NCBI GenBank assembly: GCA_017524615.1
Contig: JAFXVJ010000042.1
Coordinates: 145,174-209,173, forward strand
Source of the DNA: Clostridia bacterium
Lineage (GTDB): Bacteria; Bacillota; Clostridia; Christensenellales; Aristaeellaceae
Direction: 5' to 3'
DNA: 64,000 nt
Shown here: positions 52,171 to 60,053 of the stretch, piece after piece
How the letters are laid out: each line of letters starts with the position of its first letter
Position numbering within the stretch: position 1 is the first letter of the stretch
Translations under genes and position numbers: made by a program
The notes under the pieces: generated by a model
Told to the model about the DNA's origin: nothing
The model's input: the letters and a program-made list of their open reading frames with translations, nothing else
Databases searched by the model: none

Positions 52171-53292
52171 TTATTCCTCCAGCTCCCTGCACTTTTCCAG
52201 CAGGCTGATGATGGGCAGCTGCTGGGGACACGCATCCTGGCACTGGCCGCATTGGATGCAGTCGCTCGCGCGTCCCTTTCCCGTGGTAACGATGTTGTAT
52301 TCCCGGCGGGTGCGGAATTCTGCGCTGCCCTTGCGGCGGTTGGCCACGGTGAAAATATCGGGGATCGGGATCTGCATCGGGCAGCCTTCCACGCAGTAGC
52401 GGCAGCCTGTGCAGGGGATGGACTGATCCGCGTCCAAGGCGGCCTGGGCCTGACGGATCACCGCCTGCTCCGCTTCGCTGAGGGGCCTGAAATGCTGCAT
52501 GGTGCGCAGGTTATCTTCCATCTGCTCCAGGGAACTCATGCCGCTGAGCACGGTCAGGATATTATCCAGGCTGGCTGCGTAGCGCAGCGCCCAGCTGGCG
52601 TAGGATACGGCCTGCCCCGCGCTGTCCAGCGCCTGCTTGACCGTCTCTATGGGATTGGCCAGAACGCCGCCCTTCACGGGCTCCATGATCACCACGGGCT
52701 TTGCGTTGGCCTTGCAGATTTCCCAATTGCGCCGGGACGCCACGCCAGGGTTTTCCCAGTCGGCGTAATTGATCTGCAATTGCACAAAATCCACTTCCGG
52801 ATGATCGCGCAGCAATTCCTCCAGCAGCTCCGAATCGGCGTGGAAGGAAAAGCCCCAGTGCTTCACCAGGCCTTTTTTCTGCTGCTCCGCCACGAAATCC
52901 CAGAGATGGTATTCCTCGTATTTCTTGTAATTGCTGCGCTGCAGGGCGTGCAGCAGGTAGTAATCGAAGTATCCCGCGCCGGTACGCTCCAGGCTGGTAT
53001 AAAACTGCTGCTTGGCGCTTGCCTCATCGTGGCATTGCTGCCAGGCGTTCAGCTTGGTGCACAGGGTGTAGGCGTCCCGAGGATGGCGATCCGCCACAGC
53101 CGCCTTGAAAGCGGCTTCGCTGCGGCCGTCGTCATACACATAAGCCGTGTCAAAATACGTGCCGCCTGCGGCCAGGAAGCTGTCCGCCATGGCGCACACC
53201 TGGGGGATATCCATGCTGCCGTCGGGATTTTTGGGCAGGCGCATCAGGCCGAAGCCCAGGCGGAAGGGATCCTTGGTCCAATCGTGATTCAT
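52171..53292 (-). CDS. Aldo/keto reductase with C-terminal 4Fe-4S ferredoxin domain
   Basis: A 373-residue protein. The TIM-barrel AKR domain (1-290) shows LGFGLMRLP, FDTAYVYDDGRSE (catalytic Asp/Tyr), TKLNAW (Lys) and YYLLHAL (His in the VHW-like position). The C-terminal 80 residues carry two 4Fe-4S motifs: CTGCRYCVEGCPMQIPIP and CIQCGQCQDACPQ. Such fusions are common in anaerobes and may draw electrons from ferredoxin instead of NADPH. ATG 53292 follows AAGGAGG; a promoter lies at 53384-53412. Substrate unknown. Confidence 0.93.
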   Translation of the reverse strand: MNHDWTKDPFRLGFGLMRLPKNPDGSMDIPQVCAMADSFLAAGGTYFDTAYVYDDGRSEAAFKAAVADRHPRDAYTLCTKLNAWQQCHDEASAKQQFYTSLERTGAGYFDYYLLHALQRSNYKKYEEYHLWDFVAEQQKKGLVKHWGFSFHADSELLEELLRDHPEVDFVQLQINYADWENPGVASRRNWEICKANAKPVVIMEPVKGGVLANPIETVKQALDSAGQAVSYASWALRYAASLDNILTVLSGMSSLEQMEDNLRTMQHFRPLSEAEQAVIRQAQAALDADQSIPCTGCRYCVEGCPMQIPIPDIFTVANRRKGSAEFRTRREYNIVTTGKGRASDCIQCGQCQDACPQQLPIISLLEKCRELEE

Positions 53293-53383
53293 CTGTTTTC
53301 CTCCTTCTTGCGTGCTGTTTCGTGCGGGAAAAGCCGAATACGGTGGATGTCTTTGATCTGGCACACGTTTGCTGTTCTTGTTT

Positions 53384-53412
53384 ATTATAGACCAAAAAGC
53401 TGTTTCTGACAA
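53384..53412 (-). promoter_or_regulatory. Promoter for the aldo/keto reductase
   Basis: On the minus strand TTGTCA and TATAAT are exactly 17 bases apart, 92 bases before ATG 53292. Confidence 0.8.
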
Positions 53413-53434
53413 GCAAACCGCGCGCAGATGCCAT

Positions 53435-53492
53435 AAAACACAGAAAACCCGCCCTCTTCCCCTGCCCCGTCAAGCAGGAAGAAAAGGGCGGC
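53435..53492 (-). terminator. metY terminator
   Basis: Minus-strand stem CCGCCC ... TTCC ... GGAAGAGGGCGG, with the inner arm GCTTGACGGGGC, followed by GTTTTCTGTGTTTT. It ends the metY transcript about 155 bases after its stop. The bases between (53493-53648) hold no gene that I can see. Confidence 0.75.
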
Positions 53493-53648
53493 AGAAAGGA
53501 AGGGTGACAGTCCGCCGAAGCATCCCGAACGATGCGCAGAGAAAATGACAGATGCCGTTCAGCCATGGAATACAGATGCAGGGCGAAACGCGCTTGCGGG
53601 GTATGGAATCCTCCCCCCGCGCGTATCCGGTTACGGGAATGTATTCCC

Positions 53649-54953
53649 TCACTTCACCGCGCTGAAGGCAGCGTCCAAAGCAGCAATCAGGTCGTTAATG
53701 TTCTCCGTGCCGATGGACAGGCGGATGGTGTTGGGTTTGATCCCCTGATCCAGCAATTCTTCATCAGTCAGCTGGCTGTGGGTCGTGGTGTAGGGGTGGA
53801 TCACCAGGGATTTCACATCCGCCACATTGGCCAGCAGGGAGAAAATAGCCAGGTTGTCGATAAACTTCTGGGCCGTAGCGCTGTCCCCCTTGATTTCAAA
53901 GGTAAAAATGCTGCCGCCCCCCTGGGGAAAGTATTTGCGGTACAGTCTGTGGCTGGGTTCCGATATGAGCGCGGGATGGTGCACCGCCTCCACCTGGGGA
54001 TGCCGGCTCAGATAATCCACGATTTTCAGGGCGTTTTCCACGTGCCGTTCCACCCGGAGGGACAGGGTTTCCAGCCCCTGCAGGAACAAAAACGCATGGA
54101 AGGGCGACAGGGTGGAGCCGGTGTCCCTGAGCAGGATGGCCCGGATATAGGTGACGAAGGCGGCAGGCCCGACCGCGTCATAGAAGGAAATGCCGTGATA
54201 GCTGGGGTTTGGATCGCTGATCCAGGGATATTTGCCGCTTGCTTTCCAGTCGAACGCCCCCCCTTCCACGATCACGCCGCCAATGGCCGTGCCGTGACCG
54301 CCGATGAATTTGGTGGCGGAGTGCACCACGATGTCCGCCTTGTATGCAATGGGCCGTACCAGATAGGGCGTGGCGAAGGTGTTATCCACCACCAGAGGCA
54401 GGCCGTGGGCGTGGGCGATTTTCGCGATCTGCTCAATATCCGCAATGTTGGAATTGGGATTGCCCAGAGTTTCGATAAAAATGGCCTTGGTGTTTTCCTG
54501 AATGGCGTTTTCAAAGCTGCCCTCCGCCTCCGGATCCACAAAGGTGGTGGTCACTCCGGCGGTCAGGGGCAGGGTATGGGCCAGCAGGTTATAGGTGCCG
54601 CCGTAAATGGTCTTGGACGCCACGATGTGCTCCCCCGCTTTGGCCAAGGCCTGGAAGGTGTAGGCAATGGCCGCCGCGCCGGACGACACCGCCAGAGCCG
54701 CGCTGCCCCCTTCCAAGGCGGCGATGCGGCTTTCAAACACGCTCTGGGTGGGATTGGTGAGCCGCCCGTAAATGTTACCCGCGTCCCTGAGGCCGAAGCG
54801 GTCGGCCGCGTGCTGGCTATCATGGAACACATAGGAGGTGGTGGCGTAGATGGGCACGGCCCGGGCGTCTGTGACGGGATCGGCCTGCTCCTGGCCGATA
54901 TGCAGCTGCTTGGTTTCAAAGGCCCAATTGGCGGAATTGTGAATATCAGACAT
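53649..54953 (-). CDS. metY: O-acetylhomoserine sulfhydrylase (MetY type)
   Basis: A 434-residue PLP enzyme of the Cys/Met metabolism family, which makes homocysteine (or cysteine) from O-acetylhomoserine and sulfide. The PLP lysine is in SATKFIGGHG (about 212-221); GRLTNPTQSVFESRIAALEGG and the long insertion YPWISDPNPSYHG are typical of the MetY subgroup rather than MetB or MetC. Likely cytoplasmic tetramer. GGAGAAACCGCC precedes ATG 54953. It is divergent from the C69 dipeptidase gene, and the space between has two promoters and a dyad. No SAM riboswitch is visible. Confidence 0.93.
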   Translation of the reverse strand: MSDIHNSANWAFETKQLHIGQEQADPVTDARAVPIYATTSYVFHDSQHAADRFGLRDAGNIYGRLTNPTQSVFESRIAALEGGSAALAVSSGAAAIAYTFQALAKAGEHIVASKTIYGGTYNLLAHTLPLTAGVTTTFVDPEAEGSFENAIQENTKAIFIETLGNPNSNIADIEQIAKIAHAHGLPLVVDNTFATPYLVRPIAYKADIVVHSATKFIGGHGTAIGGVIVEGGAFDWKASGKYPWISDPNPSYHGISFYDAVGPAAFVTYIRAILLRDTGSTLSPFHAFLFLQGLETLSLRVERHVENALKIVDYLSRHPQVEAVHHPALISEPSHRLYRKYFPQGGGSIFTFEIKGDSATAQKFIDNLAIFSLLANVADVKSLVIHPYTTTHSQLTDEELLDQGIKPNTIRLSIGTENINDLIAALDAAFSAVK

Positions 54954-55067
54954 GGCGGTTTCTCCTTTTCCAAGTTTGTTTCTCCGCTTCCGGAAACTGC
55001 TCCCTGCTGCCCGCTCCGCTGTTTGCTGGTCCGCACGGGGCCGCTTCCTTCTCTTTCGGATGCCATT

Positions 55068-55097
55068 ATTCTACTATGTTAATTGGTTATTGTCCAA
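55068..55097 (-). promoter_or_regulatory. metY promoter
   Basis: On the minus strand TTGGAC and TAGAAT are 18 bases apart, about 115 bases before the metY ATG. Confidence 0.65.
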
Positions 55098-55139
55098 TAT
55101 ATAAGATAGATTTCCAGTTATAGGTTCAATCTATATATT
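55097..55139. promoter_or_regulatory. AT-rich dyad, possible operator between metY and the dipeptidase gene
   Basis: ATATAAGATAGATTT and the complement of AATCTATATAT form an imperfect inverted repeat with centre near 55118, directly upstream of the metY -35 box. This is where an activator or repressor would bind; the protein is unknown. Confidence 0.4.
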
Positions 55140-55170
55140 CATGGCAGTAAAAGCATTTTTCATGCTGTCC

Positions 55171-55199
55171 TTGCGAAATATGACGATTTCGTCTATAAT
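55171..55199 (+). promoter_or_regulatory. Promoter for the C69 dipeptidase
   Basis: TTGCGA and TATAAT are exactly 17 bases apart, 54 bases before ATG 55254. Confidence 0.75.
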
Positions 55200-55253
55200 C
55201 AATAGGAATACCCAGGCACATTCAAAACGACGATTGATTGGAGGATACCCGCC

Positions 55254-56717
55254 ATGGCCTGCACCACTGTTTTGGTCGGCAAATACGCCAGCAATGACCT
55301 TTCCACCATGATTTCCCGCACCGACGATGGCTCTTTCGATGTGAAAAGGCTGACCGTGGTGACACCGGACAAGCAACCCAGAAAATACAAAACGGTCATT
55401 TCCCATCTGGAAATCGACCTGCCCGACGATCCCATGCGCTATACCGCCTGCCCCAGCGTGGATCCCAAGCACGGCATTTGGGCCGCCACCGGCATCAACG
55501 CCGCTCAGGTGGGCATGACCGCCACCGAAACCATCACCACGAATCCCCGGGTGCTGGCCGCCGATCCCCTGGTGGAATACAAAAAAGCCAAGAGCCGGAA
55601 TGAAAAGGACGTGCCCGGCGGCATCGGGGAAGAGGACATCGTGGTGCTTGTGCTGCCCTATATCCGCTCCGCCCGGGAAGGGGTGACGCGGCTGGGATCG
55701 CTGCTGGAGCAGTACGGCACTTATGAATCCAACGGCATCGCCTTCAACGACGAAAACGAGGTGTGGTGGCTGGAAACCATCGGCGGTCATCACTGGATGG
55801 CAAAAAAGGTACCCGACGACATGGTGGTCATCGCCCCCAACCAGTTCGGCATGGACAGCTTTGACCTGGAGGACGCTTTCGGCGCGCAGCAGGCGCATCT
55901 GTGCTCCGCCGATCTGAGGGAATTCATCCGCGACAATCATTTAGACCTGAACCAGGATGGCCGTTTCAATCCCCGGGATGTGTTCGGTTCCCATTCCGAT
56001 ATGGATCATATTTATAATACGCCCCGGGCCTGGTTCATGGGCCGGTTCCTGACCCCCTGGTCCCATCGCTGGGAGGGGGAAAACGCCGAATTCACCCCCG
56101 AGAGCGACAACATTCCCTGGGCACTCAGGCCGGACCGGAAGATTGCCGTGGAGGACGTGAAATACATGCTGTCCGCCCACTACCAGGGCACGCCCTACAA
56201 TCCCTACACCAGCCAGGATACCGGCAAAAGAGGCATGTACCGCTCCATTGGCATCAACCGCACAGGCGTCACCTCCGTCTGCCAGATCCGTTCAGGCGTG
56301 CCGGACGAGATCCGGGGCATCGAATGGATCTGCTTCGGCTCCACCGCCTTCGACGCCATCCTGCCGGTGTACACCAACGTGAACAAAATGCCCAGGTATT
56401 TAAGCGACGTCACCCTGGACGCCTCCACCGAAAACTTCTACTGGGGCAGCCGCCTCATCGGCGCGCTGGCGGACCATAACTATTCCACCTGCATTCAGCA
56501 CATTGAGCGCTACCAAAACGCGGTGATCACCAAAGGCCGTCAAATCGTGCTGGAATACGACCGGAAAATGGCCGAAACCGGGGATTTCTCTCTGGCCGCT
56601 CAGGCCAATGAGAAGCTCAGCGCCATGGCCCGGGAACAAACCGTTTCCACGCTGAACAAGGTGCTGCTGGACGCCAGCCAGCACATGAAAAACGGATACA
56701 ACCGCGCTGACAACTGA
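55254..56717 (+). CDS. C69 family dipeptidase
   Basis: A 487-residue peptidase of the U34/C69 family (PepD type; NTN hydrolase fold). The N-terminal MACTT places the nucleophilic Cys at residue 3, exposed if the first residues are cleaved. Other family blocks: GINAAQVGMTATET (about 80-93), NGIAFNDENEVWWLETIGGHHWMAK in pieces (about 160-185), and MDHIYNTPRAWFM. There is no signal peptide, so it is probably cytoplasmic and hydrolyses dipeptides taken up from outside. GGAGG precedes ATG 55254. It is divergent from metY; an MBL hydrolase and GH4 gene follow on the same strand. Confidence 0.9.
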   Translation: MACTTVLVGKYASNDLSTMISRTDDGSFDVKRLTVVTPDKQPRKYKTVISHLEIDLPDDPMRYTACPSVDPKHGIWAATGINAAQVGMTATETITTNPRVLAADPLVEYKKAKSRNEKDVPGGIGEEDIVVLVLPYIRSAREGVTRLGSLLEQYGTYESNGIAFNDENEVWWLETIGGHHWMAKKVPDDMVVIAPNQFGMDSFDLEDAFGAQQAHLCSADLREFIRDNHLDLNQDGRFNPRDVFGSHSDMDHIYNTPRAWFMGRFLTPWSHRWEGENAEFTPESDNIPWALRPDRKIAVEDVKYMLSAHYQGTPYNPYTSQDTGKRGMYRSIGINRTGVTSVCQIRSGVPDEIRGIEWICFGSTAFDAILPVYTNVNKMPRYLSDVTLDASTENFYWGSRLIGALADHNYSTCIQHIERYQNAVITKGRQIVLEYDRKMAETGDFSLAAQANEKLSAMAREQTVSTLNKVLLDASQHMKNGYNRADN

Positions 56718-56844
56718 CAGACATATCCGGCCCGGGCCATTGCGCGTCATAAAATAATCAAATAAAAAACCACCGGCATCCCTGTGCCGATGGATCGGCG
56801 CACGCGGAAAAACGGGCCCCTTGCAAGAAAAGGAGGATCATACC

Positions 56845-57597
56845 GTGGAATATACCCTCAGGCACCCTGAAATCCATCCCGTCAACGACCATGTCTGGCT
56901 GATGGATGACAACCATGAAGCCACCTTTTATGTCGTGGCCGGAAACAAACAGGCCATGGTGATCGACACCTCCATCGGCATGTGCAACGTGCGGGAGGAG
57001 GCCCGGAAGGTCACCCAGCTTCCGCTGATCTGCGTGAACACCCACGGCCATGGCGACCACATGGGCGGCAACTGGAGCTTCGATAAGGCGTACATGCATC
57101 CGTCTGACCTGCCCCTTGCCCAGGAAGCGATGGAATGGCCGGAGGTGCAGGCTGCGATCAACCAGATGGGCATTCGGTATCCCGGGTTTGAGCCCATTGC
57201 GGACGGCCAGATTTTTGATCTGGGCGGCATAGCCCTGCAGGCCCTCTGTCTGCCTGGCCACACACCGGGCGAAATCGTGCTGCTGGATGCGAAGGACCGG
57301 CTCCTCTTTTCCGGCGATGGTATCATCGAGCATTTGTGGCTGCAGCTTCCGGAATCGCTGCCCGTACAAACCCAGATCGACAGCATGCGCCGGCTGCTGC
57401 CCCTGCGGGACCAATTCGATCATATCCTCACCGGGCACTGCTCCGCTCCTGTCGACGCGTCTCTGTTCGACGCCCTGTTAGCGGCGGCGGAGGACCTGGC
57501 GGCGGGAAAAACGGAAAACGACATTGATTATCCCTGGCTCGGAAACGTCGGCCGCGCTCATCCCTACGCGGAAAACAGGCGGATCGTATACAAGTGA
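56845..57597 (+). CDS. Metallo-beta-lactamase fold hydrolase
   Basis: A 250-residue MBL-fold protein. The metal motif is THGHGDHMGG (HxHxDH: His67, His69, Asp71, His72), with LPGHTPGEIVL, LLFSGDGIIE and LTGHC supplying the remaining ligands. Resembles glyoxalase II-like hydrolases; substrate unknown. The start is GTG 56845, with AAAAGGAGG 8 bases upstream; the ATG at 56821 lies before that site. Cytoplasmic. Follows the C69 gene by 127 bases and precedes a GH4 gene. Confidence 0.87.
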   Translation: MEYTLRHPEIHPVNDHVWLMDDNHEATFYVVAGNKQAMVIDTSIGMCNVREEARKVTQLPLICVNTHGHGDHMGGNWSFDKAYMHPSDLPLAQEAMEWPEVQAAINQMGIRYPGFEPIADGQIFDLGGIALQALCLPGHTPGEIVLLDAKDRLLFSGDGIIEHLWLQLPESLPVQTQIDSMRRLLPLRDQFDHILTGHCSAPVDASLFDALLAAAEDLAAGKTENDIDYPWLGNVGRAHPYAENRRIVYK

Positions 57598-57665
57598 TCC
57601 CCTCGCTTTTTCATGTCCCATAGCGATATGCGTTGCGATTCCATCCGAATAAGGAGCGTCATACC

Positions 57666-59060
57666 ATGTACATTGAAAACAAGCAGGCAAAGGACGTGCA
57701 GGTGGCCTACATCGGCGGCGGCAGCCGGGGATGGGCTTGGGGGTTTATGACGGACATTGCCCTGGATAAGGACGTGGAGGGCTGCGTCAGGCTCTACGAC
57801 ATCGACCGGGACGCCGCGGAAAAAAACAGGATCATCGGCGAAAAAATCTCCGGCCACCCCAAAGCGGTGTCTCACTGGCGCTATACCGTGGCGGACACCC
57901 TGCCAAACGCCCTGACAGGCGCTGATTTCGTGATCATTTCCATTCTTCCCGCCACCTTTGACGAGATGGAAAGCGACGTGCACGCCCCGGAGGCGCTGGG
58001 GGTGTACCAGTCCGTGGGCGACACCGTCGGTCCCGGCGGCTTCATGCGCGCCATGCGCACCATTCCCATGTTCGTGGAAATCGCCCAGGCCATCCGGGAC
58101 TATGCGCCGGACGCCTGGGTGATCAACTACACAAACCCCATGTCCCTGTGCGTGGCCGCGCTGTATCATGCCTTCCCCGGCATCAAGGCCTTCGGCTGCT
58201 GTCATGAGGTGTTTGGCACCCAGAAGCTGCTGTCCGCCGTATTGGAGGACATGAAGGGCATCGCGGGCGTGCCGCGGCAGGACATCCATGTGACCGTCCA
58301 GGGCATCAATCATTTCACGTGGTTTTCCAAGGCCAGCTATCAGGATACCGACCTGTTCCCCGTTTACCGCGCCTTCTGTGAGAAATACCACGCCACGGGC
58401 TTCCTGAAGGGCAAGGACGACAACTGGATGAACAACATGTTCGATTGCTCCCACCGGGTGAAAATGGATCTGTTCCTGAAATACGGCAAAATCGCCGCCG
58501 CGGGCGACCGGCACCTGGCGGAATTCATGCCGCCCTGGTATCTGAAGGATCCGGACACCGCCCGTTCCTGGGGCTTCACCCTGACCCCCGTCTCCTGGCG
58601 GAAGCAGGATCTGAAAGACCGGCTGGCCCGCCGCGAACGGCTGCTCACCGGTCAAGAGGAGCCCCCCTTTGCCGAATCCGGCGAGGAAGGTCATTTGATG
58701 CTCAAAGCCCTGCTGGGCCTGGGCGATATGGTAACCAATGTGAATATCCCCAATCGGGGGCAAATCCCCAACCTGCCGCTGGGCGCCATCGTGGAAACCA
58801 ACGCTCTCTTCCGCCGGGACGAAATCTCGCCCGTGTACGCCGGGCCCATGGACGGCAATATTCTGGCCCTGACCATGCGCCACGTGATCAACCAGCAAAA
58901 CGCGCTGCGCGCCGCCTGCACCTATGACCGCGGCCTGGCCCTGGCCGCCTTCCTCAACGACCCGCTCATGAGCCGGGTGGATTGGGCGGACGGGGAAAAG
59001 CTGTTCGATCGGATGATCCGGGCGCAGATCTCCTGGCTGCCGGAGGGCTGGCGCCGCTGA
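57666..59060 (+). CDS. Family 4 glycosidase (NAD+-dependent)
   Basis: A 464-residue GH4 enzyme. The N-terminal Rossmann motif is AYIGGGSRGW (14-23). Metal and active-site residues: NYTNPM (154-159), CCHEVFG (Cys179, His180) and GINHFTW (His216). GH4 enzymes cleave alpha- or beta-glycosides by an NAD+ oxidation-elimination mechanism and need Mn2+; this one could be an alpha-galacturonidase, alpha-glucosidase or 6-phospho form, which the sequence alone does not settle. ATG 57666 follows AAGGAG. Cytoplasmic, so it acts on imported sugars. Confidence 0.9.
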   Translation: MYIENKQAKDVQVAYIGGGSRGWAWGFMTDIALDKDVEGCVRLYDIDRDAAEKNRIIGEKISGHPKAVSHWRYTVADTLPNALTGADFVIISILPATFDEMESDVHAPEALGVYQSVGDTVGPGGFMRAMRTIPMFVEIAQAIRDYAPDAWVINYTNPMSLCVAALYHAFPGIKAFGCCHEVFGTQKLLSAVLEDMKGIAGVPRQDIHVTVQGINHFTWFSKASYQDTDLFPVYRAFCEKYHATGFLKGKDDNWMNNMFDCSHRVKMDLFLKYGKIAAAGDRHLAEFMPPWYLKDPDTARSWGFTLTPVSWRKQDLKDRLARRERLLTGQEEPPFAESGEEGHLMLKALLGLGDMVTNVNIPNRGQIPNLPLGAIVETNALFRRDEISPVYAGPMDGNILALTMRHVINQQNALRAACTYDRGLALAAFLNDPLMSRVDWADGEKLFDRMIRAQISWLPEGWRR

Positions 59061-59116
59061 GTTTTCCGGGGAGCGGGCCCCGTGCGTTCGGGGATCCTTC
59101 CCGGCTTATCTGCTCG

Positions 59117-59929
59117 CTACGTCCTGACGCGTAGCTGCCAGAAGGCCACTGCTGCGGCGGCGGCCACATTCAGGGAATCGATGCCCGGGGCCATGGGGAT
59201 TTTCACAATGTGATCGCATTGGCTGATGGTTTTTTCCGTCAGGCCGGTGTCCTCCGTGCCCAGATATACCGCCGTTTTCTCCAATCGCGGCAGCGCCGGA
59301 TCATCCAGGGTGAGGCACTGATCCCGAAGTGCCAGGCCCAGCGTGATGAATCCGGCGCTTTTCAATTCCGGAAACGCCTCATCCTCGCCGGTCCATGCCC
59401 AGGGGATCTGAAAAATGGCGCCCATGCACACCCGCACCGCCCGGCGATGCAGCGGATCGCAGCAGGTGGGCGAGAGCAAAATGGCGTCGGTGCCCAAGGC
59501 TGCGGCGGAGCGGAAGATCGCCCCCACGTTGGACGGCTCCGTAATCCCCTCCAGCACGGCCACCCGGCGGGCGCCGACGATCACCTGCTCTGCCGTTTTT
59601 GCCGGCGGGCGGCGCATGGCGCACAGCACCCACGACCGCTGCAGCCGGAATCCCGTCAGCGCGGCCAGCGCGTCATCATCCCCTGTATACACCGGAATAT
59701 CGCCGCATTGAGCGATGATATCAGCCCCCGGGCCCTCCACGAATTTTCTCCGCATCAGCAGGGATAGGGGCTGGCATCCCGCTGCCAGTGCGCTGCGCAC
59801 CACCTTGGGGCCTTCGGCAATGAACATGCCCTTTTCCGGCTCCTGCCTGCTGCGCAATTGCGGATCGGTCAGGTGGTAAAACAGCCCCGGTCCCTCATCC
59901 GTCATGCTTCGGATCTCCATCACAGCCAT
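59117..59929 (-). CDS. TrmH/SpoU family RNA 2'-O-methyltransferase
   Basis: A 270-residue SPOUT methyltransferase. N-terminal substrate-binding part (1-110; YHLTDPQLRSRQEPEKGMFIAEGPKVVRSALAAG in pieces), then the knot domain: VAVLEGITEPSNVGAIFRSAAALG (about 125-148), LGTEDTGLTEKTISQC and PMAPGIDSLNVAAAAAVAF. It is distinct from RlmB at 28899 (no basic tail) and closer to the TsnR/YacO-type group; target RNA unknown. GGAGGTCAGCC precedes ATG 59929. Convergent with GH4. Confidence 0.92.
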   Translation of the reverse strand: MAVMEIRSMTDEGPGLFYHLTDPQLRSRQEPEKGMFIAEGPKVVRSALAAGCQPLSLLMRRKFVEGPGADIIAQCGDIPVYTGDDDALAALTGFRLQRSWVLCAMRRPPAKTAEQVIVGARRVAVLEGITEPSNVGAIFRSAAALGTDAILLSPTCCDPLHRRAVRVCMGAIFQIPWAWTGEDEAFPELKSAGFITLGLALRDQCLTLDDPALPRLEKTAVYLGTEDTGLTEKTISQCDHIVKIPMAPGIDSLNVAAAAAVAFWQLRVRT

Positions 59930-59948
59930 TGGCTGACCTCCAAGATAA

Positions 59949-59990
59949 ACAGTGCGGGATTCTGCCGGACCGGCTTGAATTCCGCACTGT
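59949..59990. terminator. Family C hairpin (copy 3), probable terminator of the solute-binding protein gene
   Basis: ACAGTGCGGGATTC pairs with GAATTCCGCACTGT. On the minus strand TTTATCTT follows, 64 bases beyond the stop of the gene at 60054; it shares the GCGGGATTCTGCC core with the copies at 30780 and 33596. Confidence 0.65.
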
Positions 59991-60053
59991 TCTTTGTTTA
60001 TGATGTCATTCGAATCCCGCCAGGCATCCTTGTCCTCGCGGAGCTTCTTGCCT

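Noticed and set aside
54954-55130. SAM riboswitch upstream of metY
   Set aside because: The leader is short and AT-rich with no four-way junction or conserved SAM-I blocks.
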